64,000 nt of DNA from Sutcliffiella tianshenii (GCF_016908565.1 NZ_JAFBED010000011.1:1-64000); one strand, 5' to 3'; shown: positions 30,177 through 39,769, counted from the stretch's first letter. The notes: a model not told the origin generated them from the letters alone. Numbers and translations: made by a program.

Positions 30177-31084
30177 AGGAGTATAAGAATGGATATGTCA
30201 TAAAAGTACCAGGGAGCTCAGCAAATCTTGGACCGGGATTCGACTCTATCGGTCTTGCAGTTACAAAGTATGTAACACTTTTCGTGCAATATGCCAAAGA
30301 GTGGCGCTTCACCTCCGTGCCGCCGTTATTCCTGAATGAAGAAGATAACCTGCTTCGGACAGTCTGTTTGGAGCTTGAGGCACTGTGGGAACAAAAGGCA
30401 CCGCCTGTTCATGTGCATATCATGAGTGACATTCCGGTGGCACGTGGTTTAGGGAGCAGTGCAGCCGCCATTGTAGGTGCAATCGAGGTCATGAACATCA
30501 TATGCGAAAAAAATCTGACACCTGATGAAAAGCTTCAGCTCGCAGCAAGGTTTGAAGGACACGCAGATAACGTTGCCGCATCGCTATATGGGGGACTCGT
30601 CGTATCCACCTTTCAAAATGGCTGCTATGAGTATATCAAATTACCGGTGCCGAATATGGAATTGGTGGTAGTGGTGCCGAACTTCGAAGCGAAAACAAGC
30701 GAATCAAGACAGCTGTTACCCGAGGTACTCCCGTTTAAAGACGCGGTGCTTGGAAGCAGTCATGCGAATGTACTGATCGGCGGGCTATTGATGCAGGATT
30801 GGAAACTTGCAGGTAAGATGATGGAAAGTGATGTGTTCCATGAGCCTTACCGGCTGAAACTATTTCCGCAGCTCTCCCACATTCGGGACAAGGCGAAAGG
30901 GGCAGGCGCATTCGGCGTGAGCATCAGTGGAGCGGGCCCGACCATCATCTGCTTTTGTAAGCGAGGGGAAGGACGAAACGTCAAAGAAAAGCTGCAGGAG
31001 GACTATCCGGAATTTGTTGTTGATCATCTGGAAATAAGCGGTGTAGGAAGCGAGGTACACTATAATCATTTTTCATGTGTATAA
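30173..31084 (+). CDS. thrB: homoserine kinase
   Basis: GHMP-family kinase that phosphorylates homoserine. It has the [16 protein letters not shown]-terminal motif, the ATP-binding [16 protein letters not shown] loop and the C-terminal [14 protein letters not shown] motif. Its 303 residues are normal. It is the last gene of hom-thrC-thrB, with a terminator following at once. Confidence 0.96.
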   Translation: MKEYKNGYVIKVPGSSANLGPGFDSIGLAVTKYVTLFVQYAKEWRFTSVPPLFLNEEDNLLRTVCLELEALWEQKAPPVHVHIMSDIPVARGLGSSAAAIVGAIEVMNIICEKNLTPDEKLQLAARFEGHADNVAASLYGGLVVSTFQNGCYEYIKLPVPNMELVVVVPNFEAKTSESRQLLPEVLPFKDAVLGSSHANVLIGGLLMQDWKLAGKMMESDVFHEPYRLKLFPQLSHIRDKAKGAGAFGVSISGAGPTIICFCKRGEGRNVKEKLQEDYPEFVVDHLEISGVGSEVHYNHFSCV

Positions 31085-31091
31085 AGCCATC

Positions 31092-31130
31092 AAAAAAACC
31101 GGGATCGGCTTAAATGCCTTCCCGGTTTTG
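31092..31130. terminator. terminator of hom-thrCB
   Basis: AAAACCGGGA pairs with TCCCGGTTTT. Convergent with nfu and usable in both directions. Confidence 0.85.
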
Positions 31131-31145
31131 CATGATTAGATTGAA

Positions 31146-31391
31146 TTAAAATACTTGTTCTACTTCCACGATGCCTGGAACTTCTTCAAGAAGTGCGCGT
31201 TCGATACCAGCTTTTAGCGTGATAGTCGAACTTGGGCAAGAACCGCATGCTCCCAATAGACGAAGCTTTACAATTCCATCCTCTACATCTACAAGCTCGC
31301 AGTCTCCTCCGTCACGAAGAAGAAATGGACGCAATTTATCTAATACTTCCTGTACTTGTTCAATTTGTTCATTGATTTCTGGGTTAGACAT
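31146..31391 (-). CDS. nfu: NifU C-terminal-domain Fe-S carrier YutI (Nfu)
   Basis: An 81-residue Nfu-type protein. The conserved CxxC (GACGSCPSS, near residues 51-60) binds a transferable Fe-S cluster between two monomers, and the [13 protein letters not shown] region is typical. It would take clusters from SufBCD and deliver them to targets such as aconitase. ATG 31391 follows AAAGGAGCG. An upstream extension is open but has no ribosome site. Confidence 0.93.
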   Translation of the reverse strand: MSNPEINEQIEQVQEVLDKLRPFLLRDGGDCELVDVEDGIVKLRLLGACGSCPSSTITLKAGIERALLEEVPGIVEVEQVF

Positions 31392-31549
31392 ATTTATCGC
31401 TCCTTTCCATACCATATTTATATTATATAGCGAATGCACCAAAAAATCTATTGCCTTGCACTGGGTGTTTTTAGGAATTCGAATTAATTTTATGAAAAAG
31501 TAAGCGTTTTACGGTAAAATGAAAGAAAAAGAGTCATGGAGGCCGTGTC

Positions 31550-31879
31550 ATGTCGAAACAGGCAGTAGAAATTAGCGTTTATGGGGCAGAGGTGCTTTGT
31601 CCAAGTTGTGTAAACCTTCCATCATCCAAGGAGACATATGAATGGCTGCAGGCGGCAGTCGCTAGGAAATTTCCAGACCAGCCCTTCCATATTTCCTATA
31701 TAGATATATTTAATACGGAAAATTGTGAGGAAGAGAAAAAGGAATTTGCTAGCCGTGTGGTCGAAGAAGACATGTTTTACCCTGTTGTCGTCATCAACGG
31801 GGAGATTGTGGGGGAAGGGAACCCGAAGCTGAAAACCGTTTATGCGGAAATGGAGAAATACGGATACATCGCTTCATAA
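31550..31879 (+). CDS. yuzD: YuzD family thioredoxin-fold protein
   Basis: A 109-residue DUF1462/YuzD protein. An N-terminal VYGAEVLCPSCVNLPSS carries a CPSC pair at the position of a thioredoxin active site, followed by FHISYIDIF and the cis-Pro-like FYPVVVINGEIV. It is divergent from nfu (158 bp), a pairing that suggests a role linked to Fe-S or thiol chemistry, but this is inference. A terminator follows the stop directly. Confidence 0.88.
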   Translation: MSKQAVEISVYGAEVLCPSCVNLPSSKETYEWLQAAVARKFPDQPFHISYIDIFNTENCEEEKKEFASRVVEEDMFYPVVVINGEIVGEGNPKLKTVYAEMEKYGYIAS

Positions 31880-31880
31880 G

Positions 31881-31918
31881 AAAAGCGTGAATGAGAGTGC
31901 TCATTCACGCTTTTTTTA
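31881..31918. terminator. bidirectional terminator yuzD / yutJ
   Basis: AAAAGCGTGAATGA pairs with TCATTCACGCTTTT around a 6-base loop. Confidence 0.9.
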
Positions 31919-32986
31919 TTAACCGTTATGATATTTATACATCCAAAGGATCCCTGATTTTAATAGTCGGGCTACCCTTCCTGTAAGCGGGCGTTCGTTC
32001 ACAAGGCCGAAACCATGCTTTTTCCCAAGAGAGCCAAGAACTCCTTTTAATTTGATTGGAGGGAATTCCTCCGGGGGAGCTTCGCCATTCCAACGCTTTA
32101 CAAGGACCTGGACGATCTGTTCTGCTTGTCCCTCTGCAAGCTGTGCACTAGGCGCATGCGGGAGGCTTGCACAGTCGCCTACAACATATACATGTTCATA
32201 GCCTGGGATATTGTGCTGTTTTGTCAGGACTACGCGACCTTGATTATCTTTTTCGACATCCAGCTCACGAACAACCTTGTTAGGCTGAATTCCTGCTGTC
32301 CATACGATCACATCACAATGTACCGGTTCATCATGGTTGAAAAGAGTTTTTTCTTCCACACGGGTAATATTGGAACCATTGACCACTTCCACACCGTGTG
32401 TCTCAAACCAGTTCTGTACGTATTGGCTCAAACGTTCTGGGAAGCTGGAAAGAATGATGTTACCTCTATCGAATAGTTTAATCGTCAGATCGGGACGGCT
32501 TTCATGAAGTTCACTTGCGATTTCGACCCCGCTCAAGCCTCCGCCGACAATTGCCACCACTTTGTTAGCTGCTAAGTCATTAAGTGCCTGATAAGCTCTT
32601 CTTGAGTTGTTGATGGTTTGGATGCTGAAGGTATGCTCTTTGGCTCCTGGGATATTGTGATATTTATCTTCACAGCCAAGCCCTATGATAAGATCATCAA
32701 ATGATAGGGTGCTTTGGTCTTCAAACTGAACAGTTTTGTTTTCCATATCGATGCCAGTAACTTCACCGTATTTAACGGAAAGCTTGTGATGTTCAGGAAA
32801 TGTCACGCGAACATGGTGATCAGATATCGTTCCTGCAGCAAGTGCATAGAACTCTGTTTTTAAGCTGTGGTAGGGAGCGCGGTCCACTAGCACAATCTCC
32901 GTATCTTCTGGTAACTGATTTGGAAGAAGACGTTGCAAAATACGCATTCCCCCGTAACCTCCGCCAAGCACAACAAGTTTTTTCAT
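31919..32986 (-). CDS. yutJ: NADH dehydrogenase-like flavoprotein YutJ
   Basis: A 355-residue FAD/NAD(P)-binding oxidoreductase of the NDH-2-like group. It has an N-terminal FAD-binding GGGYGGMRIL, an NAD-binding VAIVGGGLSGVEIASEL, and a second FAD motif near VYVVGDCASLPHAPSAQLAEGQAEQ. The final MYKYH region is short of the amphipathic membrane anchor seen in full NDH-2, so membrane attachment is uncertain. Start ATG 32986 gives the family length; upstream in-frame sequence is non-coding in character. Confidence 0.88.
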   Translation of the reverse strand: MKKLVVLGGGYGGMRILQRLLPNQLPEDTEIVLVDRAPYHSLKTEFYALAAGTISDHHVRVTFPEHHKLSVKYGEVTGIDMENKTVQFEDQSTLSFDDLIIGLGCEDKYHNIPGAKEHTFSIQTINNSRRAYQALNDLAANKVVAIVGGGLSGVEIASELHESRPDLTIKLFDRGNIILSSFPERLSQYVQNWFETHGVEVVNGSNITRVEEKTLFNHDEPVHCDVIVWTAGIQPNKVVRELDVEKDNQGRVVLTKQHNIPGYEHVYVVGDCASLPHAPSAQLAEGQAEQIVQVLVKRWNGEAPPEEFPPIKLKGVLGSLGKKHGFGLVNERPLTGRVARLLKSGILWMYKYHNG

Positions 32987-33334
32987 AGCAGCTAAACTCC
33001 TTTTCAAGCTCGTATCTATTCTTATTGCAATAATATCTAGTAATCTAGGGAAATTATGTGAAATAGCGCACATATGATAACCCGTTTGCGCTTTCATTCA
33101 TCAATGTGTATAACACGTTTAAATAAAATACCATTAAAAGTATATCGAAATTATGACAAAATAACAACATTCTTTCACAAAATACTTGGAATAATGACTG
33201 ATGAAAAAGCAGGAAAAATGTAGAGGAAAAGCTAAAATTATACAGAAAAAGAATTCGGGTCACGCAATAAACCAAATCATTGACGTTATTAGGAAAAAAA
33301 GGTAGCATGAAGGTGCAATAGAGGGGTGAATAAG

Positions 33335-33571
33335 TTGAAACCGATTATAGAGTTTTGCATCAGTAATTTAGCCAGCGGATCCCAAAAAGCACGTGAAGTG
33401 CTGGAGAAGGATCCAAACTTGGATATAGTGGAATATGGATGTCTCGGGTATTGTGGGAAATGTTTTGACTCTCTTTTTGCACTTGTAAATGGGGACGTTG
33501 TTGTAGGAGGTACTCCTGAACAGCTGGTTGATAACATCTATCAATATTTGGAAGAGAATCCAATGTTCTAA
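33335..33571 (+). CDS. yuzB: YuzB family protein (DUF1450)
   Basis: A 78-residue protein with the DUF1450 pattern ([11 protein letters not shown], then [11 protein letters not shown] with three cysteines, and [16 protein letters not shown]). The ferredoxin-like Cys spacing suggests metal or Fe-S binding, unproven. The best start is TTG 33335 with GAGGGGTG 6 bp upstream; GTG 33326 lies inside that site. Confidence 0.87.
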   Translation: MKPIIEFCISNLASGSQKAREVLEKDPNLDIVEYGCLGYCGKCFDSLFALVNGDVVVGGTPEQLVDNIYQYLEENPMF

Positions 33572-33607
33572 AAAAATCAGCACATATGAAGCGTGCTGAT
33601 TTTTTTT
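33571..33607. terminator. bidirectional terminator yuzB / DUF2225 gene
   Basis: AAAAAATCAGCAC pairs with GTGCTGATTTTTT. It overlaps the last bases of the minus-strand gene. Confidence 0.85.
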
Positions 33608-34301
33608 ATGCTTGCATATGAAGCTGTTTTTGAGCAGTCCTGATTTCATACCAACGATCGCGTGATTTCTCCACCAATCTCACTTGGGTGTCCTTGTCTT
33701 TGTGCTGAATGACCAACTGGAAATAACGAATCGCTTGTCTTGTATTTCCTAAACGTGTGTGGAGTTCCCCGATTAAATATAGCAATTTGATCTCACTCAT
33801 GCTTGTCTCTGCAAAATCTCCGTTAGAATAGGAACGTTCAAACTGATCTGCTGCGAGCTTCAGAAAACGTAATTCCTGAATTTCATTTTTTTCAACTGTC
33901 CGGTAGATCCATGCCAAGCGCAAATACATACCAGACATCACAATGGAAGCTTCTTTTTTTATTAGTCCTGAATAGATCCCCAACTTATAGGTGTTGATGG
34001 CAGTTTGAACAGTCCTGACTTCACCATAACTTTTTTTCTGCCAATGTTTTTGGATTTTGTTTCGGATGGCATCGATCGTGCCGGGTGGAAAATAGGAAGT
34101 GAACTCATCTGTCATGGAATAACCGCAGTTTGGACAGACACTTACATAGTAGAGCAAGGGATTTGTTTCTACAGAATCGTAAACTGAACAAAAATCTGTG
34201 TCATGGGAAATAGGCCGGATGAAGCGTGATTTTACCTTTTTTGTTGTGAATGCGTAATCACAAATGCTGCATGTATGATTCCGGTTGAATAATCGCTCCA
34301 A
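33606..34301 (-). CDS. DUF2225 family protein
   Basis: A soluble protein of about 231 residues. An N-terminal zinc-ribbon-like pair (CSICDYAF and, about 55 residues later, CPNCGYSM) is followed by helical TPR-like repeats (AAINTYKLGIYSG; FAETSMSEIKLLYLIGELHTRLGNTRQAIRYF). This matches DUF2225, whose role is unknown. The start is unsure: TTG 34301 lies 9 bases after AAGGAT, while GTG 34349 has no ribosome site. Convergent with yuzB. Confidence 0.8.
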   Translation of the reverse strand: MERLFNRNHTCSICDYAFTTKKVKSRFIRPISHDTDFCSVYDSVETNPLLYYVSVCPNCGYSMTDEFTSYFPPGTIDAIRNKIQKHWQKKSYGEVRTVQTAINTYKLGIYSGLIKKEASIVMSGMYLRLAWIYRTVEKNEIQELRFLKLAADQFERSYSNGDFAETSMSEIKLLYLIGELHTRLGNTRQAIRYFQLVIQHKDKDTQVRLVEKSRDRWYEIRTAQKQLHMQA

Positions 34302-34507
34302 TACCAACACATCCTTTTTGTCATGCTTCTTATAATTCAAAAGTACCACAATTCATGTCAGATGGAAAGTTGTAAGTAGAGCTTTATGCCTAAATGTGAG
34401 TAATGTTTCTTTCACGCACGCATACATCATTTTTTAAAAGATGGGTAATTTAATGAGGAATAGTCGGCGTTTATCATCTATGTAACAAATTAACAAAAAA
34501 AAAGTTC

Positions 34508-34523
34508 TTTCAAACGCTTTCAT
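34508..34523. promoter_or_regulatory. catabolite-responsive element (cre), CcpA operator
   Basis: The reverse complement reads ATGAAAGCGTTTGAAA, matching the WTGNAANCGNWNNCW cre consensus closely. It lies 80 bp upstream of the nucleoside transporter start, so carbon catabolite control of nucleoside uptake is likely. Confidence 0.7.
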
Positions 34524-34602
34524 TTCGTAGTAAAGTGTTATTGTGATAGTTAGATGTCTGACGACAAACAACTTGCAGAAATTTCTAATAGAGGTGAATA
34601 TT

Positions 34603-35838
34603 ATGAATAATATCCTTTGGGGATTAATGGGGATTGCAGTGATTTTTGCCATTGCATTTCTTCTTTCAGAAAATAAACGCAGAATCAGCGTCCGTACTAT
34701 TCTGGGCGGACTGACAATTCAATTGCTATTCGCGTTTATCGTACTTAAATGGGAGTTGGGAAGACAGGCTTTTCTTGGATTGACCAACTATGTACAAAAT
34801 GTAATAACGTATGCAAACGATGGAATTTCCTTTTTATTCGGTCCGGTTTTAGGTAACCCTGGATCTGAAGCAACTGGCTTCGTCTTTGCATTTCATGTAT
34901 TGACCATCATTATTTTCTTCTCGGCATTAATATCTGTACTTTATTATCTTGGCATCATGCAAATCATTATCAAATTCCTTGGTGGTGGATTGGCTAAACT
35001 ATTGGGGACAAGCCAAACGGAATCACTTTCAGCCTCTGCCAACATTTTCGTTGGACAAACTGAAGCACCATTGGTAATCAAGCCTTACATCAAAACGATG
35101 ACAAAATCTGAACTATTCGCCGTAATGACTGGTGGTCTTGCTTCTGTAGCCGGTTCTGTACTTTTTGGTTATGCGGCACTTGGGATTCCATTGGAATACC
35201 TGCTTGCGGCAAGCTTCATGGCAGCTCCAGGTGGACTGATCATGGCAAAAATGCTAATTCCTGAAACAGAAGAGGCAAGAACTCCAACCAAAGCGGAAAT
35301 CGAAGAGGCTGAAGATGAAAAGCCTACAAACGTAATCGACGCTGCAGCCCGCGGTGCATCTGATGGATTAAAGCTTGCATTGAACGTTGGTGCAATGCTA
35401 CTGGCATTCATCGCATTGATTTCCCTTATCAACGGAATGCTAGGTGGAATCGGTGGTTGGTTCGGTGCTGAAAACTTCACACTGGACTTCATCTTGGGCT
35501 ACCTGTTCGCACCACTTGCCTTCATCATCGGTATTCCTTGGAGCGAAGCAATCGCTGCTGGTAACCTGATCGGTCAAAAGCTTGTATTAAATGAATTCGT
35601 TGCATACTCCACTTTTGCTGGTCAGCTTGATATGTTCAGCGGAAAATCCATTGCGGTAATCTCTTTTGCACTATGTGGATTCGCGAACCTTTCTTCCCTT
35701 GCGATCCTTCTTGGAGGACTGGGAAGCCTTGCTCCTAGCCGTCGCCCGGATATTGCAAAATTAGGGTTCCGTGCAATCATTGCAGGTACACTTTCCAACC
35801 TGTTAAGTGCTGCGATTGCAGGTATGTTCATTCTATAA
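34603..35838 (+). CDS. yutK: NupC-family nucleoside transporter YutK
   Basis: A 411-residue concentrative nucleoside transporter (CNT/NupC). It has about 9-10 helices and the family motifs [13 protein letters not shown] and [12 protein letters not shown], then a cytosolic loop rich in Glu and Lys (about residues 225-250), and the C-terminal [17 protein letters not shown]. It imports nucleosides with H+ or Na+. ATG 34603 follows AGAGGTGA; an upstream ATG at 34543 would run through the promoter region. The cre site upstream implies CcpA control. Confidence 0.92.
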   Translation: MNNILWGLMGIAVIFAIAFLLSENKRRISVRTILGGLTIQLLFAFIVLKWELGRQAFLGLTNYVQNVITYANDGISFLFGPVLGNPGSEATGFVFAFHVLTIIIFFSALISVLYYLGIMQIIIKFLGGGLAKLLGTSQTESLSASANIFVGQTEAPLVIKPYIKTMTKSELFAVMTGGLASVAGSVLFGYAALGIPLEYLLAASFMAAPGGLIMAKMLIPETEEARTPTKAEIEEAEDEKPTNVIDAAARGASDGLKLALNVGAMLLAFIALISLINGMLGGIGGWFGAENFTLDFILGYLFAPLAFIIGIPWSEAIAAGNLIGQKLVLNEFVAYSTFAGQLDMFSGKSIAVISFALCGFANLSSLAILLGGLGSLAPSRRPDIAKLGFRAIIAGTLSNLLSAAIAGMFIL

Positions 35839-35851
35839 TTTTTACGTTAAT

Positions 35852-35887
35852 AAGCTCACACGTCTATTTTGGCGTGTGAGCTTTTTT
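35852..35887 (+). terminator. terminator after yutK
   Basis: AAGCTCACACG pairs with CGTGTGAGCTT, then a T run. Confidence 0.9.
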
Positions 35888-35913
35888 GTGGAATATGGAA
35901 CTGTCCCCACAAC

Positions 35914-35976
35914 AAGGAAAAACCCACGTCATCGTGTTTCTTTCCGGGAAACATTCGATACATGGGTTTTTCATAT
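35914..35976. other. inverted repeat upstream of dapF
   Basis: GGAAAAACCCACGT and ACATGGGTTTTTCA pair over about 12 bases with a 35-base loop. It ends about 20 bp before the dapF -35, so it is probably a second terminator or an isolated element, not a leader structure. Confidence 0.5.
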
Positions 35977-35995
35977 AAAACGGGGGATGTTTCTA

Positions 35996-36024
35996 TTGTG
36001 TTCAATGTTTTATGTATTTATACT
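35996..36024 (+). promoter_or_regulatory. sigma-A-type promoter of dapF
   Basis: TTGTGT (35996-36001), 17-bp spacer, TATACT (36019-36024). The start codon is 38 bp downstream. Confidence 0.65.
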
Positions 36025-36062
36025 TGTAGGAAATAACAATTTTTCTTGGAGGATCTTTAAAT

Positions 36063-36920
36063 ATGCGCTCCTTTCAATTTACAAAGATGCACGGATTGGG
36101 AAACAACTATATATATGTCAATATGTTTGAGGAAGACTTAAAGGAAGAAGAGCTGTCATCCATCGCGATCCAGGTGGCGGATGTCCATACTGGGATAGGA
36201 TCTGACGGAATGATACTGATTTGCCCATCTGATGTGGCACCCGTTAAGATGAGAATCTTCAATAATGATGGATCGGAAGGGAAAAATTGCGGCAATGGCC
36301 TTCGCTGTGTAGCAAAGTATGCGTATGAGCATGGTATCGTACAAAAAGAAACCTTTGAAATAGAGACATTATCCGGATTGGTGGAAGCGAATGTGGAGCC
36401 GGAAGATGGAAAGGTACACATTGTAACTGTTGATATGGGAGCTCCACGCTTGGCAACAGAAGAGATCCCGATTCTTGTGGATAAACAGGATAGGCTGGTG
36501 AACGAACCATTCCTGGTTGGGGAAGAGACCTATCATATCACCACTGTATCCATGGGCAATCCCCATGTGATCTTCTATCTGGATGATATCAAGGATGCTC
36601 CGCTGACGACATTAGGCCCAATCGTGGAGAAGGATCCAAGATTTCCTGAGGGCGTGAATGTGGAGTTTGTGGAAGTGGAAGCGGAGGATGAACTTCACTT
36701 TCGCGTGTGGGAGCGTGGCTCAGGTATCACACAGGCATGTGGAACAGGGGCGTGTGCCGCGGTGGTTGCTTCCGTCCTGAATGATAAGACAGAAAGAAAC
36801 AAAGAGACCACCGTGCATTTAGCAGGAGGCGACCTGTTCATTACATGGACAACAGAGGGTTCCGTTAAAATGCGCGGCCCTGCCGAAACCATATGTGCAG
36901 GGACTTACTATTATAAATAA
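36063..36920 (+). CDS. dapF: diaminopimelate epimerase
   Basis: Cofactor-free racemase that makes meso-diaminopimelate from the L,L form for lysine and peptidoglycan synthesis. The two catalytic cysteines are present: C76 in [11 protein letters not shown], and a second in [11 protein letters not shown] in the C-terminal half. The 285 residues show the two-lobed DapF fold pattern ([13 protein letters not shown] at the start). The ribosome site TTGGAGG precedes the ATG. It belongs with the aspartate-family genes of the window. Confidence 0.96.
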   Translation: MRSFQFTKMHGLGNNYIYVNMFEEDLKEEELSSIAIQVADVHTGIGSDGMILICPSDVAPVKMRIFNNDGSEGKNCGNGLRCVAKYAYEHGIVQKETFEIETLSGLVEANVEPEDGKVHIVTVDMGAPRLATEEIPILVDKQDRLVNEPFLVGEETYHITTVSMGNPHVIFYLDDIKDAPLTTLGPIVEKDPRFPEGVNVEFVEVEAEDELHFRVWERGSGITQACGTGACAAVVASVLNDKTERNKETTVHLAGGDLFITWTTEGSVKMRGPAETICAGTYYYK

Positions 36921-37033
36921 CAAAAATGGTACCAGTATGCATATACTATAGAAAAGCTGTTAAATTGAGGGAAGCAGTATTAACAGGTATAATAGGAAAC
37001 ATAAGAGTGGAATTTTTTCAGGAGGTGTAAAAA

Positions 37034-37396
37034 ATGAAAGATATCATCACTATTACAGAAGCGGCGGCTTTTCAAATAAAAGATATGATGAAGGATTACG
37101 GAAGCGATGACGTGTTCCTTCGTGTCGGAGTAAAAGGTGGGGGCTGCAGTGGCCTTTCCTACGGTATGGGCTTTGAAGAAGAAAAAGGCGAGAAGGATAT
37201 CGAGCTCGAGCAGCACGGCATCAAAATCCTGATTGACGACGAAAGCAAACCGATCCTACAGGACGTCAAAATCGATTTCAAGCAATCCATGATGGGCGGC
37301 GGATTCACCATCGACAACCCGAACGCTATTGCTAACTGTGGATGTGGTTCTTCATTCCGAACTGCAACGGAAGCGGGGAAGCCTGAGGAGTGTTAA
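37034..37396 (+). CDS. yutM: A-type Fe-S carrier (HesB/IscA family) YutM
   Basis: A 120-residue A-type carrier with the three conserved cysteines: GGGCSGLSYGM (first) and NCGCGSSF (second and third). It can accept iron or a cluster and pass it to apoproteins. AGGAGGTG precedes the ATG. The C-terminal TEAGKPEEC ends in an extra Cys. It sits near nfu and in the same window as suf, adding a third layer to cluster assembly. Confidence 0.94.
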   Translation: MKDIITITEAAAFQIKDMMKDYGSDDVFLRVGVKGGGCSGLSYGMGFEEEKGEKDIELEQHGIKILIDDESKPILQDVKIDFKQSMMGGGFTIDNPNAIANCGCGSSFRTATEAGKPEEC

Positions 37397-37404
37397 TAGG
37401 ACAG

Positions 37405-37443
37405 AAAAGCTCTTTAGCGGATTTTCCGCTAAAGAGCTTTTTT
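37405..37443. terminator. terminator after yutM
   Basis: AAAAGCTCTTTAGCGG pairs with CCGCTAAAGAGCTTTT around a 5-base loop. Convergent with the next gene. Confidence 0.92.
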
Positions 37444-37446
37444 ACT

Positions 37447-37977
37447 TTATTTTGCCGATTTCCATCTATAAAAGAAGCAGCCACCCAATACAAGCACCAC
37501 ACCCAATGATCCGACCACCAGATTGTGTGTGGAGGGGGAATCTGATGCTGCATCACCGGGTTTGCTTGGTACGGTACCTTCCCCAAGTTCGTTAAGATCA
37601 TCTTGTGCATAGGCCAATTCCGCGGTTCTGGAGCACAACGAAGTAATATACTTTCCTTCTTCAAGGGTTGCATACACGATATACTCTTTGCCCTTTTCAA
37701 AATTTACGCCACAACCTGCAGAGTCTAAGGCAGTGTCCATCGTTACCTCTTTCGAGTCCATCCCTTTCCATGATTCTTTCACACTGATTTTTGCTCTAAG
37801 CGTACTGTCGTCCGTTTTGACATCGATCACTTTTCCGGAGAAGACAGCACCCGATTTTTCCATTTCCTCTGTGGGCGTTCCAGGTGGCAGGCAGGAGCAG
37901 GCATAGCTAGAAGAAGAAAAAGGGAGTGAAAAAAGACTGATCAGGAAGAAAAGGAAGCCGATTTTCATTATTTTCAT
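37447..37977 (-). CDS. exported TIMP/NTR-like protein with C-terminal membrane anchor
   Basis: A 176-residue exported protein. Signal peptide at residues 1-26 ends in SYA, leaving an N-terminal Cys-X-Cys (CSCLPPGTPTEEMEKSGAVF). This resembles the netrin/TIMP-like family, in which the free N-terminal Cys pairs with a downstream Cys. Two further Cys follow (DSAGCGVNF, ITSLCSR). A polar linker leads to one transmembrane helix near the C terminus with a short basic tail, so it should display an NTR domain on the cell surface. Function in bacteria is unknown. GAGGTG precedes the ATG. Confidence 0.8.
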   Translation of the reverse strand: MKIMKIGFLFFLISLFSLPFSSSSYACSCLPPGTPTEEMEKSGAVFSGKVIDVKTDDSTLRAKISVKESWKGMDSKEVTMDTALDSAGCGVNFEKGKEYIVYATLEEGKYITSLCSRTAELAYAQDDLNELGEGTVPSKPGDAASDSPSTHNLVVGSLGVVLVLGGCFFYRWKSAK

Positions 37978-38096
37978 ATGTTTTTCACCTCGCCTTTATA
38001 TTGTTAATTAGTTTGACGTAAGAAGGAGGTGGGAAGTTACATAGGATGATGAAAATAGTGTGTTCCCCTTAGCGGAGATTTCAGGAGGATTTAGTC

Positions 38097-38210
38097 TTAT
38101 GCACAAAAATCTTGATTTGCGCTCAATTTTGCAGGGTTTTCGGTGAAAAATTTTCAAATGCGTGCAAAAAAAAGATTTTATGCACAAAAACTAACCACTT
38201 ATGCACAAAG
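38097..38210. repeat. second phased TTATGCACAA motif array
   Basis: TTATGCACAA or variants occur near 38098, 38117 (TTGCGCTCAA), 38159 (CGTGCAAAA), 38178 and 38199, with a decayed copy near 38138: again 19-21 bp steps. The main motif is the reverse complement of that in the 6349-6465 array, while the TTGCGCTCAA variant has the same orientation in both. Confidence 0.6.
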
Positions 38211-38287
38211 CGCATAATAAGACAAATAACATCAATTTCCGCAGCGGAATGCAGTGCGCACCCCAACGCCGCCCAACCAAATCCCCG

Positions 38288-38321
38288 CAAAAAAAGACCA
38301 ACCCCCAAAAGGGTCGGTCTT
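38288..38321 (-). terminator. terminator of yumC
   Basis: On the minus strand, AAGACCGACCC pairs with GGGTTGGTCTT, followed by a T run. Confidence 0.85.
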
Positions 38322-38332
38322 GCACACATTAT

Positions 38333-39325
38333 TTAAAACAAGCTCGTACTATGGAGCGGCTGTACTTTAGCCTTTGGATCGATATAGGATTTAGCGTTAT
38401 TCACCGCAGTCGGTGCTTCGCCAAATCCGCAAGCAATCAGTTTTACCTTGCCATCGTACGTGCAAATGTCACCGGCAGCATAGATTCCTTGGATATTTGT
38501 TTCCATTTTGGAATTGACCACAATGGAGTTTTTCTCGATTTCAAGGCCCCAGTCTTTGATCGGACCCAAAGAGGACACGAAGCCGTAGTTAACGATGACG
38601 TCATCTACATCAAGAACTTCTCTTTCTTCCGATTTCACTTTTTCAAGCACCACTTGATTGATGGCATTTTCGTCACCGATGAGTTCAACTGGTACGTAAG
38701 GGGTTTTAATTTCCACCTTGGAGTTCATCAAGAGTTCCACACTGTGTTCATGCGCGCGGAACTTGTCGCGGCGATGGATCAGGGTCACTTTTTCAGCAAT
38801 CGGCTCGAGCATGAGGGCCCAGTCCACTGCAGAGTCACCGCCACCGAAGACCACTACCTTCTTCCCGGCGAACTTGTTCATGTCATCCACAAAGTAATGG
38901 ATGTTTTTGTTTTCATAATCTGTGGCATTTTCCAACTCAAGTCGTCTCGGTTGGAAAGCGCCGTTTCCTGCTGTTATGATGATAGCTTTGGAATAGTGTG
39001 TTTCTTTATCCGTTGTGATCTTGAAAGTTCCGTCACCCATTTTTTCCAACGTTTGAACAGACTGTTCCAATGCAACCGTTGGCTCAAACTTGGACATCTG
39101 CTCTTTCAGGTTGTTGATCAGCTCTTGCGCACGGATTTTCGGAAAGCCGGCAATATCGTATATGTACTTTTCCGGATATAACGCAGATAATTGACCGCCC
39201 AATTGTGGCAGACTTTCGATGATTTTAACACTCGCCTGTCTCATTCCCCCGTAGAAAGCAGTGAACAAGCCTGTCGGTCCTCCACCAATAATGGTGATGT
39301 CATATACTTTTTGTTCTTCGTTCAT
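38333..39325 (-). CDS. yumC: ferredoxin/flavodoxin-NADP reductase YumC
   Basis: A 330-residue thioredoxin-reductase-like ferredoxin-NADP+ reductase of the Bacillus type. FAD motif [16 protein letters not shown] near the N terminus, then [24 protein letters not shown], the NADP motif [14 protein letters not shown], and the C-terminal [11 protein letters not shown]. The CxxC of thioredoxin reductase is absent, as expected. It supplies or drains electrons from ferredoxin and flavodoxin, for example in fatty acid desaturation or Fe-S enzymes. It has its own terminator. Confidence 0.94.
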   Translation of the reverse strand: MNEEQKVYDITIIGGGPTGLFTAFYGGMRQASVKIIESLPQLGGQLSALYPEKYIYDIAGFPKIRAQELINNLKEQMSKFEPTVALEQSVQTLEKMGDGTFKITTDKETHYSKAIIITAGNGAFQPRRLELENATDYENKNIHYFVDDMNKFAGKKVVVFGGGDSAVDWALMLEPIAEKVTLIHRRDKFRAHEHSVELLMNSKVEIKTPYVPVELIGDENAINQVVLEKVKSEEREVLDVDDVIVNYGFVSSLGPIKDWGLEIEKNSIVVNSKMETNIQGIYAAGDICTYDGKVKLIACGFGEAPTAVNNAKSYIDPKAKVQPLHSTSLF

Positions 39326-39769
39326 CTCTGTCTATCCCCCTAAACATTGATATAACTTCCTAACCCTATCATAGCATAAATTCAGAATAATATCTTTTTT
39401 TCATTAGGACGAATGCTGTCACGCTTTGGCAAAACGGCAGTAGAATAGTAATAATAAGGGGTTGAACGAGTTTCTATGCCGCTATTTTTATCTAAATTTT
39501 CTAAAGGTTTCAAAACAATCTTTTAGTCTTGAAAAAAGTCAAGAAAAAGAATATGATGTTATGTAGGCAATTACAGTTTTGTGACAAATAAAGCACTTTT
39601 ATGCCGTCCTTGTTCGTGAATTGTTTCACAAACATTTTTCTTGTTATTTATCATTAAAAATCTTCGTTTAAGGGGATTGTAAGAATAGGTTTAGTGGTAT
39701 TTGTCTAACGTCTTTATTTTTTTCTCATTTATACTTAATAAAAATATTCTAAAGGTGGATGTGATTCGA
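39326..39769. other. divergent intergenic region yumC / yumB
   Basis: This 444-bp gap holds the promoters of both genes and a Rex-type operator at 39614-39631. I saw no gene or riboswitch in it. Confidence 0.5.
39614..39631. promoter_or_regulatory. Rex (redox repressor) operator
   Basis: TCGTGAATTGTTTCACAA differs from the Rex consensus TTGTGAANNNNTTCACAA at one position and contains the perfect inverted pair GTGAA-N4-TTCAC. It lies about 140 bp upstream of yumB, an NADH dehydrogenase-like gene, the gene type Rex controls in B. subtilis (ndh). Confidence 0.72.

Noticed and set aside
35914-35976. Riboswitch upstream of dapF
   Set aside because: The inverted repeat lies before the promoter and lacks any conserved aptamer core.
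38201-39181. 326-residue plus-strand frame opposite yumC
   Set aside because: yumC shows full FAD and NADP motifs; the antisense frame is His/Phe-rich with no known motif and runs through the repeat array and terminator.
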